Assembly (NCBI GenBank): GCA_022824265.1
Contig: JAJEAG010000094.1
Location: 1 to 62,693, forward strand
Length of the DNA stretch: 62,693 nt
Source: Candidatus Poribacteria bacterium
Lineage (GTDB): Bacteria; Poribacteria; WGA-4E; WGA-3G
Direction of reading: 5' to 3'
Part shown: one piece after another, positions 7,822 through 16,094 of the stretch
Layout: each line of letters opens with the position of its first letter
Position numbering within the stretch: position 1 is the first letter of the stretch
Notes under the pieces: model-generated
Database searches by the model: none
Seen by the model: the letters and a program-made list of their open reading frames with translations, nothing else
Told to the model about the DNA's origin: nothing
Program-made: the position numbers and the translations under genes

Positions 7822-8892
7822 TCAAACTAAGATTGACTTTACACTAGATACTTCATAGAGTCCTTTGAGTAATTTCAGGAAACTCACGGGAAACTCACAT
7901 ACAACATGCGGATATAACCAAGGCAAGGTAAGACCCGACTGATCATGCATCCATTGAAAGTAACTGTTAGAAAGTGGACATTGGACTTCAAGAAATCCAT
8001 TCTTAAGTAAGGTAATTTCTCCACTTCCCATATTAGTGCCTTTGATTCCTTCGGTAGAAGTTAATATATCCCTTGCCAACATGCCTGTAACACCGAATCC
8101 TGTCCTCCGAATATTCGGTGGCTTTTGCAGGATGCTGCGAATGTTTTCATTACTCGTATCAATTGCATTTCTATCAAGTTCTACGGGTACAGCAAATATT
8201 CGAAAATAAGGTTCACCTGATATATTTTCCTCAAATCGTAATTTCATTAGGTGCAGTAAATTTCTGACATATACCTGCTCTAGAGGATCATCTTCAGTTG
8301 ATATTGAATTCCTTCTATCCGCTTGTGCATTTGCTAAAACCGCATCCAATTTGCGATCGATTGAACCAAGAATTGGTGGATAATGGCGTAATGAAAAAGC
8401 CTCACCCAATTCGGACATAGGATATTCTCTTGTGTCATCCCCGTAACGTTTAACAAAATTTGTAGAACCCCTTGATTTAAAACTATGAGGCCGCATTCCA
8501 CTGGGTGGAATGCGAATAATTACTAATTCCATGACTTTGTTTTGCCAACTCAGAGAATATGGTTCTATTTCAAGATCGGAGATCCGCGGGTCAATGTGCT
8601 GCAAGCAAATACCCTTAATACTTTGAGCAAGCTTTGCAGCGTCATTTATAGGGAAAAAACCTTGTGCAAACTTATTGTTTTCCGATACGCCAATGATGAT
8701 ATATCCTCCCTCTGCATTAGCCATTGCCGTAACATCCTTACAAATCTCACGTTGATGCTTTTCCTTATCACTTGGATCTTTGTGATAGTCTTGCTGTTTG
8801 AAATCAATCCATAAGTTTTCTTCTTGATTACCAATGAGACCTATCAAATCTTGAGGTGTAATCTGTGAGATGTTTCGATTGTCAAATATCAT
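7822..8892 (-). pseudogene. AlbA_2 (Schlafen-type) ATP-binding domain gene, 5' part, interrupted by IS630
   Basis: The N-terminal about 160 residues form an AlbA_2 domain (NLWIDFKQQ; MANAEGGYIIIGVSE; a putative nucleic-acid or ATP-binding module of Schlafen-related bacterial proteins). The middle and C-terminal region is of unknown type. The native protein is broken at residue 349: after YEVSS the frame runs into the IS and ends within it (VKSILV). Excising the IS and one TA restores an uninterrupted frame to 6332, 441 aa in total. AlbA_2 proteins are found as regulators and in some defence loci, but the role of this one is unknown. The truncated product might still be made. Confidence 0.85.
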
Positions 8893-8923
8893 TTAACTTA
8901 TGAACCTGCATTTAAATAATAAG

Positions 8924-9085
8924 TTAGAATTCATGTAACGCATCAATCTGGACCATAACCCGTAACGTTTCCGCGAGTGCAACCAAAATCGCGCGATACT
9001 TACTCATCTCCGCAGGACTCAACAATTTTCTCTTCCTATTATTCGTGAAATTTTGTATAAGGGCGGGGATAGCAACAACTGGCAT
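8924..9085 (-). pseudogene. partial moaD-like copy fused to unrelated sequence
   Basis: The first 15 codons (MPVVAIPALIQNFTN) and the upstream ribosome-binding site repeat the start of the sulfur-carrier gene at 6096: 42 bp (9057-9098) match 6068-6109 with three differences. After that the frame continues for 38 codons without further likeness and without the ubiquitin-fold Gly-Gly end. The result is a 53-codon chimera. It may be a remnant of a duplicated moaD that once sat behind the molybdenum hydroxylase operon, or a new small gene using a copied start region. Confidence 0.55.
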
Positions 9086-9161
9086 TGAAGTAACTCCTAA
9101 GTAGTAGGCGCGATATGAAACCACGCCTACAGATATATAGCACAACGAATTCTACGAAAGT

Positions 9162-11417
9162 TTATATCTTACCCATCGCTTTCAAGAGACGGTCAGGAGA
9201 CATCGGGAGTTCGGTCATGCGGATACCGACTGCATCATAGATTGCGTTGGCAATTGCTGCAGGTGGTGGTACAATTGGCACCTCACCGACACCACGCACA
9301 CCATACGGATGTCCGGGATTCGGAACTTCTACGATGATAGCATCAATCATCGGCAGGTCTAAGCAGGTTGGCATACGGTAATCAAGGAAACTGGCATTTG
9401 TCATTTCCCCTTCGTCATTATAGATGTATTCCTCGTTTAATGCCCAACCGATGCCTTGAACAACACCACCTTGGATTTGTCCTTCAACGTAACTTGGATG
9501 TATGGCTTTACCTGCATCTTGTGTTGCGGTGTAGCGTAGGATTTCAACTTTACCGGTATCTACGTCTACTTCCACATCAACTACATGAGTTGCGAATGCT
9601 CCACCAGCACCTGCGGGGTTCATCGTGGCTCTACCGATAACGGGACCACCAGTTTCTCCGAGGCGTGCGGATAGGTCTCTGAAACTAATCTGTTCCTCTT
9701 TACCGTTGATACTGGAGAATTCACCATCAGCGAACTGCACATTGTCTTCTTCAACATCCCAGAGTTTTGCAGCACGCGCTTTCATTTGCTGAACGACATC
9801 TTGTGCAGCTTCGTAGGCAGCGTATCCTGTAGCGTAAGTTGTTCGGCTGCCACCTGTCACGGCAGTATAACCGATAGAATTCGTATCAACAACAGTTGGG
9901 TTCACTGATTCTGCGGGTATACCGAGAACTTCTGCTGCCTGCATAGCAATTGATGCACGTGTTCCACCAATATCTGTAGACCCTTCAACAAGGTTAACAG
10001 TGCCATCGGGGTTAACATTAATAGTAACGCTGGATTCCAGACCAATATTAAACCAGAAACCGGAAGCAATCCCTCGTCCATGGTATTTTTTACCATTTGG
10101 TGATGCGTAGTGGGGATGTTCCTTTGCTGCTTCAAGGGTTTCAATAAAACCGATGCGCGGATAGACGGGTCCGTCTGCGCGACGGTCCCCTTCTTTTGCA
10201 CCGTTCATAAGGCGGATCTCAAGCGGATCTATGTTTAATTTCTCAGCGAGTTCGTCAACGACGGTCTCAGTCCCGAACGCTGCATTGGTGGCACCTGGCG
10301 CACGGTAAGGTGCGGTTTTGGGTTTATTGACAACAACGTCGTAGCCATCAATTACTACATTTTCAATGTTGTAAGGAGCAAAGACACACATTGCACCTGC
10401 ACCGACAGGTGAGCCGGGATATGCACCTGCTTCAAAGACAAGAGATGTTTGTGCGGCAGTAATTTTACCATCATTTGTAGCACCCATTTTAATTGTGATG
10501 AAAGATGCTGGGGTTGGTCCTGTGCCTTCAAATACATCAGCGCGGTTCATGAGGACTTTAACAGGTTTGCCTGTTTTCTTTGCAAGAAGTGCAGCGAGGG
10601 GTTTAACATAGACGTTAATCTTTCCACCAAATCCGCCACCAATTTCTAATGGGACAACTTTAATTTTTGAAATCGGATATTGGAGTATTTCAGCAAGTTG
10701 TTCACGAACGGTAAATGCACCTTGTGTGCTACACCAAACCGTCAACTGACCATCAGGATTGTAAAGTGCTGTAGCATTGTGTGGCTCAATATATCCTTGA
10801 TGAACGGTACCGGTAACGAATTCACGGTCAATTATGATATCCGCTTCGTCAAATCCTTTATCAATGTCACCTTTTTTGTGTTGGAAGTGGCTTGCAACGT
10901 TGCTAGGTTTGTCACCTGTTTCTCCAAGTGAGGAGGTTCTTAAATTCTCGTGAAGAATTGGGGCATCCGGTTCCATTGCTTGCCGCACTTCTAAAACAGG
11001 AGGTAGCACCTCATATTCAACATCAATGAGTTCACATGCTTCTTCAGCAATATGAGGACTTGTTGCAGCAACAGCTGCTATGGCGTGTCCTTTATAGAGT
11101 GCTTTATCGCTTGCTAAAATGTTGTCACAAAGGTATTTAAGACTTACTGCGCCTTCACCAAGGTCTGCCATTTTGTCTTCAGCTGCAGGCAGGTCTTCTG
11201 CGGTAACGATACCTTTCACACCAGGGTGTGCTTCGGCGCGACTTGTGTCTATTGAAACGATACGTGCATGGGCATGTGGACTTCGCAACACTCTACCGTG
11301 CAGGAGTCCTGTGATCTGAAAATCTGCCCCATATATTGCTCTACCTGTGACTTTATCAACGCCATCATGTCGGATGGGGCGAGTTCCGATAACTTTATAT
11401 TCTTTCTTTTCGGACAT
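9162..11417 (-). CDS. xanthine/aldehyde oxidase-type molybdenum subunit
   Basis: The 751-aa large subunit of a molybdenum hydroxylase. It carries the molybdopterin-binding GGGFGGK motif, a second Mo-binding segment with YRAPG, and the C-terminal GVGE with the catalytic glutamate. The active-site loop reads YRAPG rather than the AYRCSF of form I CO dehydrogenase, so CO oxidation is unlikely and an aldehyde, purine or other N-heterocycle is a better guess. The start at 11417 is preceded by AAAGGAGCG; the frame is open to 11462 but that would overlap the previous gene. It is the third gene of the FAD, Fe-S, Mo subunit operon, only 13 bp after the Fe-S gene. Confidence 0.93.
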   Translation of the reverse strand: MSEKKEYKVIGTRPIRHDGVDKVTGRAIYGADFQITGLLHGRVLRSPHAHARIVSIDTSRAEAHPGVKGIVTAEDLPAAEDKMADLGEGAVSLKYLCDNILASDKALYKGHAIAAVAATSPHIAEEACELIDVEYEVLPPVLEVRQAMEPDAPILHENLRTSSLGETGDKPSNVASHFQHKKGDIDKGFDEADIIIDREFVTGTVHQGYIEPHNATALYNPDGQLTVWCSTQGAFTVREQLAEILQYPISKIKVVPLEIGGGFGGKINVYVKPLAALLAKKTGKPVKVLMNRADVFEGTGPTPASFITIKMGATNDGKITAAQTSLVFEAGAYPGSPVGAGAMCVFAPYNIENVVIDGYDVVVNKPKTAPYRAPGATNAAFGTETVVDELAEKLNIDPLEIRLMNGAKEGDRRADGPVYPRIGFIETLEAAKEHPHYASPNGKKYHGRGIASGFWFNIGLESSVTINVNPDGTVNLVEGSTDIGGTRASIAMQAAEVLGIPAESVNPTVVDTNSIGYTAVTGGSRTTYATGYAAYEAAQDVVQQMKARAAKLWDVEEDNVQFADGEFSSINGKEEQISFRDLSARLGETGGPVIGRATMNPAGAGGAFATHVVDVEVDVDTGKVEILRYTATQDAGKAIHPSYVEGQIQGGVVQGIGWALNEEYIYNDEGEMTNASFLDYRMPTCLDLPMIDAIIVEVPNPGHPYGVRGVGEVPIVPPPAAIANAIYDAVGIRMTELPMSPDRLLKAMGKI

Positions 11418-11430
11418 AAAGACGCTCCTT

Positions 11431-11901
11431 TTATGTAGCTGCGGCTGCATCAAGTACAGCACGCACGATTTTATCGTAACCAGTACAACGACACAAATTT
11501 CCTGCTAACCAGTATCGGACTTCGTGTTCCGTTGGATTTGGGTTTTTATCTAAAAGTGCTTTTGCACTCATGATAAAACCGGGAGTGCAAATACCACACT
11601 GAAGCGCGGCGTTTTCAAGGAAGGCATCTTGAATCGGATGCAATTTGTCTGGTTCAGCAAGTCCTTCAATAGTTTCCACAGACTTTCCATCAATCTCTGC
11701 GCCTAAAACAAGGCATGAATTGACAAGTCTGCCATCAAGGATGACACTGCATGCACCACAATTTCCGTTATTGCATCCCTCTTTTGCGCCAGTGAGGTGG
11801 AGTTCGTCTCTGAGAACTTCCAAAAGGCTTTGTCTTGGTTCGCAGAGAAATTCAACTGTTTCGCCATTTATTGTGGTTTGAACGTGTGATTTTCTCGCCA
11901 T
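11431..11901 (-). CDS. molybdenum hydroxylase [2Fe-2S] subunit
   Basis: The 156-aa small subunit with two [2Fe-2S] clusters. The N-terminal plant-ferredoxin-type cluster has CNNGNCGAC plus a later Cys (LVNSC). The C-terminal helical cluster has CGICTPGF and LCRCTGY. It passes electrons from the Mo centre to FAD. It is a typical CoxS/XdhC-like subunit in length and motif order. It lies between the FAD and Mo subunit genes on the same strand and is expected to be co-transcribed with both. Confidence 0.95.
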   Translation of the reverse strand: MARKSHVQTTINGETVEFLCEPRQSLLEVLRDELHLTGAKEGCNNGNCGACSVILDGRLVNSCLVLGAEIDGKSVETIEGLAEPDKLHPIQDAFLENAALQCGICTPGFIMSAKALLDKNPNPTEHEVRYWLAGNLCRCTGYDKIVRAVLDAAAAT

Positions 11902-11993
11902 AATTTCGGTTTCCTTTTACATTTCAAAAAACAAACTATTCATTCCATATCAATCATTTAACAAAATGATTGATCAATGGATAATTGTGTTAA

Positions 11994-12872
11994 TTACGCT
12001 GTGTCTTTGACTCTTTGGATAGCACCGTTAAGTGCGCGTCGCGTCAGGACTCCAACAAGGTGTGTTCGTTGTTCGGAAGTGCCACGCATATCACTAATTG
12101 GACGTGCGATTGCTTGTGCTGCCTGTGCTGCTTCGTCAATTGCATCATCGGAAATTTCTCTATCTGAAAGAAGTGCGCTTGCTTCTTCAGCGAAAAGAGG
12201 TGTGGGAGCAACAGCACCGAGTGCGATCCGTGCAGAGACGATACGTTCTTTTGCTTCATCTAAGGTAACAGAAGCACCTGCACCGACGACGGCAATATCC
12301 ATTTCATTGCGAGGTATAAATCTAAGATAATAAGAACTTGAATTTTGCTGAGGTGCTGGTAATTTTAAAGAGACAAGCATCTCGCCTTTTGCAAGTGCTG
12401 TTTGTCCGGGACCTGTACAAAATTCTTCAACAGATATTTCGCTCAAACCGTTTGGTCCAGCGATAACACAAATAGCGTTTAGTACAATTAGTGGTGGGAT
12501 ACAATCTGCTGCGGGTGAGGCATTACATAAGTTGCCGCCAACTCCAGCGCGTCCCTGTATTGCGGTACCACCGATGATTTTGGTTGCATCTACCAAACCC
12601 GGATAGGCGTTGCAAATTGCGTCGTCATCATAAATTCTATAACAAGGTACTGCTGCACCGAGGGTCAATCCGGTTTCTGAATCATAGTCTAATGCGTTTA
12701 CTTCGGGAATGGATTTGATGTCTATCATCCAATCAAGTGTTCTTCTCCCCTCTCTTGCTTGAACGATTAGGTCAGTGCCACCAGCGAGGATTCTTGCTTT
12801 TTCACCTTTATCATCAAGCAGTGCCACGGCTTCAGATACCGTTTTAGCATCAATATACTCAAATGCTTGCAT
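11994..12872 (-). CDS. molybdenum hydroxylase FAD-binding subunit
   Basis: A 292-aa CoxM-type subunit. The FAD-binding motif AGGTDL (ILAGGTDLIVQ) and the second motif with GGNLCNASPAAD are both present. The C-terminal CO_deh_flav_C domain follows (residues about 180-285). The ATG at 12872 is used because it starts the conserved MQAFEYIDAKT; two TTG codons just upstream are less likely. AAAGGAG lies about 10 nt before it. It is the first gene of the operon and therefore probably transcribed from the region near 12900-12980. Confidence 0.94.
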   Translation of the reverse strand: MQAFEYIDAKTVSEAVALLDDKGEKARILAGGTDLIVQAREGRRTLDWMIDIKSIPEVNALDYDSETGLTLGAAVPCYRIYDDDAICNAYPGLVDATKIIGGTAIQGRAGVGGNLCNASPAADCIPPLIVLNAICVIAGPNGLSEISVEEFCTGPGQTALAKGEMLVSLKLPAPQQNSSSYYLRFIPRNEMDIAVVGAGASVTLDEAKERIVSARIALGAVAPTPLFAEEASALLSDREISDDAIDEAAQAAQAIARPISDMRGTSEQRTHLVGVLTRRALNGAIQRVKDTA

Positions 12873-13010
12873 GGGCAACAATCTCCTTTCAGTTGATATG
12901 GTTAATCTGGGATTTGAATTAGATTATACCATATACGCGAAAAGATGCAAGTATTTTCGTTTATGGAGCAGGTTATAATACTATAGTGGTAATTATTGGA
13001 AAGTAAAACC

Positions 13011-13040
13011 TTGACGGACTGCCAAATAATTTGATACAAT
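13011..13040 (+). promoter_or_regulatory. sigma-70-type promoter upstream of DUF6883 gene
   Basis: TTGACG (13011-13016) and TACAAT (13035-13040) are separated by 18 bp on the plus strand. The predicted transcript start lies near 13047, about 107 nt before the ATG of the DUF6883 gene. It is a good match, but no other evidence is available. Confidence 0.55.
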
Positions 13041-13153
13041 AATTAATATAGAGACATAATCACCTTGTTGTTTATCTTTTAGTTGATGAAGCAGAACTCA
13101 TCCGAAAAAATATAATGTCCATGTGAATTGGAGGTTATGGCACTACAGAATTA

Positions 13154-13486
13154 ATGAAAATACCAAATGCAGAAAATGCTATTGTGGACATTCGCAAACT
13201 ACGAGATTATTGTCTCAATTCAGTTCATGAAGATGGAAAACATAAAGCACGTCTATTCTTTGGTGCACTTGGTATAACTGACGACAATGCAGAAGAGTTA
13301 CTTGATGCCTTGTTAGAAGCAGTTAAGACACATGACGCACAAGTAGGACAACGAGATATTTATGGACAACGTTACATCGTTGATTTTTTGTTTGCTTGGC
13401 GGAACAAACAAGCTTTAATCCGGAGCGTGTGGATTATTGATCCAGGCTCAGATGCGCCAAGACTGATAACTACCTATCCATTATAA
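13154..13486 (+). CDS. DUF6883 domain protein
   Basis: A 110-aa protein whose opening (MKIPNAENAIVDIRKLRDYC) and HKARLFFGALGI segment match what I recall of DUF6883. This is a small domain found in standalone proteins and at the C-terminus of polymorphic toxins. It has no signal peptide. The next gene, DUF4926, follows after only 15 bp, so the two form a tight pair. Such conserved pairs of very small genes often behave as toxin-antitoxin systems; for this pair that is an inference, and I cannot say which partner would be the toxin with certainty. Confidence 0.7.
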   Translation: MKIPNAENAIVDIRKLRDYCLNSVHEDGKHKARLFFGALGITDDNAEELLDALLEAVKTHDAQVGQRDIYGQRYIVDFLFAWRNKQALIRSVWIIDPGSDAPRLITTYPL

Positions 13487-13501
13487 ATTTAGGAGAACAC
13501 T

Positions 13502-13807
13502 GTGAAATCAAACTTTTTTCATACTGCAAATATAGGGAACTTACCTGATTATATTCTCAAGCAAGAGTATATTAAGAAAATTGAACTTTTTGATGTTGTC
13601 GCTCTCACACATGATCTTCCTGAACATAATCTGTGGAGAGGTCAGGTCGGCACGGTAGTTGAGATACTTTCAAATGGTGATGCATTTGAAGTTGAATTCA
13701 GTGACCAAGATGGACGTACATACCAATCCCTTGGGTTTCGAGCACCACAATTAATCGTCCTTCGCCACCAACCAATGCGCAAACTCCCAAGAACTACTCG
13801 GGAATAA
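13502..13807 (+). CDS. DUF4926 domain protein
   Basis: A 101-aa protein. Residues about 27-85 are a DUF4926 domain: LFDVVALTHDLPEHNLWRGQ, then GTVVEIL and DAFEVEF, a small SH3-like beta fold. The start is GTG at 13502 behind TAGGAGAAC. The first 25 residues (MKSNFFHTANIGNLPDYIL) precede the usual domain start; an internal start nearer the domain is possible but lacks a clear binding site. It is coupled to the DUF6883 gene and is its likely partner. Confidence 0.75.
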   Translation: MKSNFFHTANIGNLPDYILKQEYIKKIELFDVVALTHDLPEHNLWRGQVGTVVEILSNGDAFEVEFSDQDGRTYQSLGFRAPQLIVLRHQPMRKLPRTTRE

Positions 13808-13957
13808 CTGCGCTAAAAATTATGTTTACGTTTTCATATTTCCTCAATAATGCTATGGACCAAACTAGATATAACTGTAAATTAGTTGCTAATCTATTGA
13901 TAAAATAGAGAAAATACATTACCAACGAATCTACTTGGAGAATGGATTATAAGTAAT

Positions 13958-14857
13958 ATGAACGATATTATTCAAAATCTAAATTCAATTGAAAAATGGG
14001 TTGATTTCAATTCGCCACCACCCTCTAATTTCAAAACAAACACAGAATTTATGAAGTTTTCTGTTGAAATAATGAATCGGTGCTTATACCTGCTCAAAAC
14101 AGGAGCTGTTTCAGCACCGAATATAGAAACCGCTAGCAAAGGATATACTAAGCATAAAGCTATAATCGTGGGACACATGGTGCGACTCACCAAACTATAT
14201 GAAGGGGTTCTAATTCATATTTGTAGTAATCATCAAGAATTAGCTCACATCTTTTTTCGATTAATATTTGAAACCGCAACAAGGATGCAATATCTCATCA
14301 CATCAAAACCTCAGAAAAAATCCTGTAGAAGTTTCATTTTAGCTTCCTACAAACCTGAAAAAGAGATGCTTCAGGATTTGAAAAACAAAGCGAAACAAAA
14401 ACCATTAATTTCGATTGAGAAAAGGATGAGAAGGAGTATTATATCATGGCTTAAAAGGGATGGAATCACTCAGAAAGAATTGTTCAATAATACAATTTGG
14501 AATGTTGACGGGAAAAATTTCCGAGACATTATGAAAATGTTCAACCTAGATTCAATGTATTCCTATGGTTTCGGAAACACTAGTCATCATGTTCACGGTG
14601 ATTGGAAAGATATTAGATATTATCATCTGAAACAAGACGGACGATACTATCAACCTAACTTGTTTTTTACCGAACCCGATCCGAGGTTAACATGTCCACT
14701 TACCAGTATTTGCCTTGACGCGCTTTTGGCCTACCTTAAATGGAACAAATCCGATTCGGATAACTTCATAACTGCCGTAGTTTTGAAGTTAGGGGAACTT
14801 AACCATGCTCTTGATAATGCACACGAAAACACGCTTAGCGAGCAATATGAGGTATAA
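13958..14857 (+). CDS. DUF5677-like protein, 299 aa
   Basis: A soluble, mostly helical protein. The segment VRLTKLYEGVLIHICSN followed by FFRLIFETATRMQYL and the later STSHHVHGDW-like motif (NTSHHVHGDWKD, residues about 206-217) resemble DUF5677, a family of unknown function that contains a conserved His near its C-terminal helices. The base composition is more AT-rich than the neighbours and the codon use looks different, compatible with transfer. Its stop overlaps the start of the DUF3179 gene (TAATG), so translation of the two may be coupled. Confidence 0.55.
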   Translation: MNDIIQNLNSIEKWVDFNSPPPSNFKTNTEFMKFSVEIMNRCLYLLKTGAVSAPNIETASKGYTKHKAIIVGHMVRLTKLYEGVLIHICSNHQELAHIFFRLIFETATRMQYLITSKPQKKSCRSFILASYKPEKEMLQDLKNKAKQKPLISIEKRMRRSIISWLKRDGITQKELFNNTIWNVDGKNFRDIMKMFNLDSMYSYGFGNTSHHVHGDWKDIRYYHLKQDGRYYQPNLFFTEPDPRLTCPLTSICLDALLAYLKWNKSDSDNFITAVVLKLGELNHALDNAHENTLSEQYEV

Positions 14858-16083
14858 TGATACACCAAAAATTTCAAAATACTAACACGACATTACTTAA
14901 AAACATGTTACACTATCTAACAAACTATTTTATTCTCTTTGCCCTACTATTTGTCACTACACGCTACGCGACTGCAGCAGAATACGATAACGACCCTATC
15001 AGAACACTGTTACCCTTTGACGCAATACCTGCTATCACAGAACCGCAGTTTGTGCCTGCCAACCAAGCAAAATTAGACGCGGATGCACCCGTCATCGGGG
15101 TAACTTTTAACGATGAAAGCCATGCTTATTCTGTATATCTACTGAACGGACATGAGATCGTCAACGATGTTGTCGGTGGAGAGAAAATCGCTACCACCTG
15201 GTGACCACTCTGCAAAACGGCTATCGTGTATAGCCGGGAACTTGACGGTAAAACATATACTTTTGGTGTCAGTGGCAAATTATGGCGAGATGCACTGTTA
15301 ATGTACGACCATCAGACGCGTTCCCTCTGGTCACATATCACAGGGGAAGCAATTCAGGGACCGCTGAAAGGCAAAAAGTTGAAACCACTTACCTCTATAC
15401 CACAAATTGAGTGGCAAACATGGATGAAAAATTATCCTAATACTAAAGTGCTTTCAGTTTTTGTCAGAGGGAGTATGCGTGAAAGCATCAGTCGTGACTC
15501 GTATGAAAGGTATCATGCAAGCAAAGACACAGGTGTGAGTGGTACGAGTTACACCGATAAAAGATTACCCAATAAATCTCTTGTAATCGGAGTCCAAGTA
15601 CAAGTAAAAGATGGTGCCGATGGTATAGATGGTCACGCAGGTGCTGATGGACAACTTGGTGCTGACGGACAGGACGGTGCTGATGGTGGTGTTGTAGAAC
15701 TGCGTAGTTCACAACGCAATCCGACATATAAGCAGCCCAAAGATTCTGGTAACACGTACTACCGCGCCTATCCACTTATACAATTTACGAAAAAAGCTAT
15801 TATCAACGATTCAATTAATGGTGTGCCTTTGTTAATTTTTCACGACAAAGAGTCGTTTGCAACCGCTGTCTTTAAACGTATAGTAGACAATAAAGCGGTT
15901 GTTTTTACATCCGTGGTTGGTTATATCGCTCAAGATAATACTGGCACAGAATGGAATCTCATTACAGGTAAAGCGACATCGGGTAAATATAAGGGGCAAC
16001 GTTTAGAAAGACTATCCGCTGTCAATATCTATTGGTTTGCTTGGGCAAGATTCTATCCAGAAACAACAATTTACAAACCTTAA
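14857..16083 (+). CDS. DUF3179 family protein, predicted selenoprotein (UGA codon 116)
   Basis: Read through one in-frame TGA at 15202-15204, this is a single 408-aa DUF3179 protein. Before the TGA: a signal-peptide-like N-terminus (hydrophobic core about residues 22-37, end ATAAEY) and DAIPAITEPQFV...HEIVNDVVGG. After it: PLCKTAIVYSRELDGKTYTF and FGVSGKLW. In relatives I recall the joining motif is TYCPLCGTA; here it is TTW-UGA-PLC, so the UGA replaces the first Cys of a CxxC motif (Sec116-P-L-Cys119). A perfect hairpin follows at 15218-15236. Residues 253-277 are an inserted collagen-like Gly-X-Y stretch, after which the second half of the domain resumes. The function of DUF3179 is unknown; an exported redox role is plausible. 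A plain nonsense mutation is the alternative. Confidence 0.82.
15202..15236 (+). promoter_or_regulatory. predicted SECIS element in DUF3179 gene
   Basis: The UGA (15202-15204) is followed by 13 nt, then a 7-bp perfect stem CGGCTAT (15218-15224) / ATAGCCG (15230-15236) around the loop CGTGT. Bacterial SECIS elements are short hairpins just after the UGA, about 11 nt away in E. coli fdhF, with a G among the first loop bases. Here G is the second loop base. The geometry nearly equals that of the element at 57794-57826. Confidence 0.72.
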
Positions 16084-16094
16084 TTTTTGATATA

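Larger units (their letters stand above)
6610..7846 (-). mobile_element. IS630-family insertion sequence, complete
   Basis: The 1233-bp element (6612-7844) is flanked by a duplicated TA (6610-6611 and 7845-7846). Its ends are imperfect inverted repeats, GTGCTTAGTCAA and GTGTAAAGTCAA, differing only in the 3-bp middle. The restored target reads TCTAGG, i.e. a CTAG site, the preferred target of IS630. Two overlapping reading frames code for the transposase. TA duplication and a DDE transposase with the DN..H motif are typical of the IS630/Tc1/mariner group. Both transposase frames look intact and the target junction is clean, so the insertion may be recent. Confidence 0.92.

Noticed and set aside
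9162-11417. Carbon monoxide dehydrogenase (CoxL)
   Set aside because: The active-site loop reads YRAPG, without the Cys of the AYRCSF motif of form I enzymes; only general Mo-hydroxylase membership is supported.
15202-15204. Reading the DUF3179 TGA as a simple nonsense mutation (pseudogene)
   Set aside because: The position at a conserved Cys, the intact frame on both sides, the hairpin, and a second independent case at 57794 make selenocysteine the better explanation, though it is not proven.
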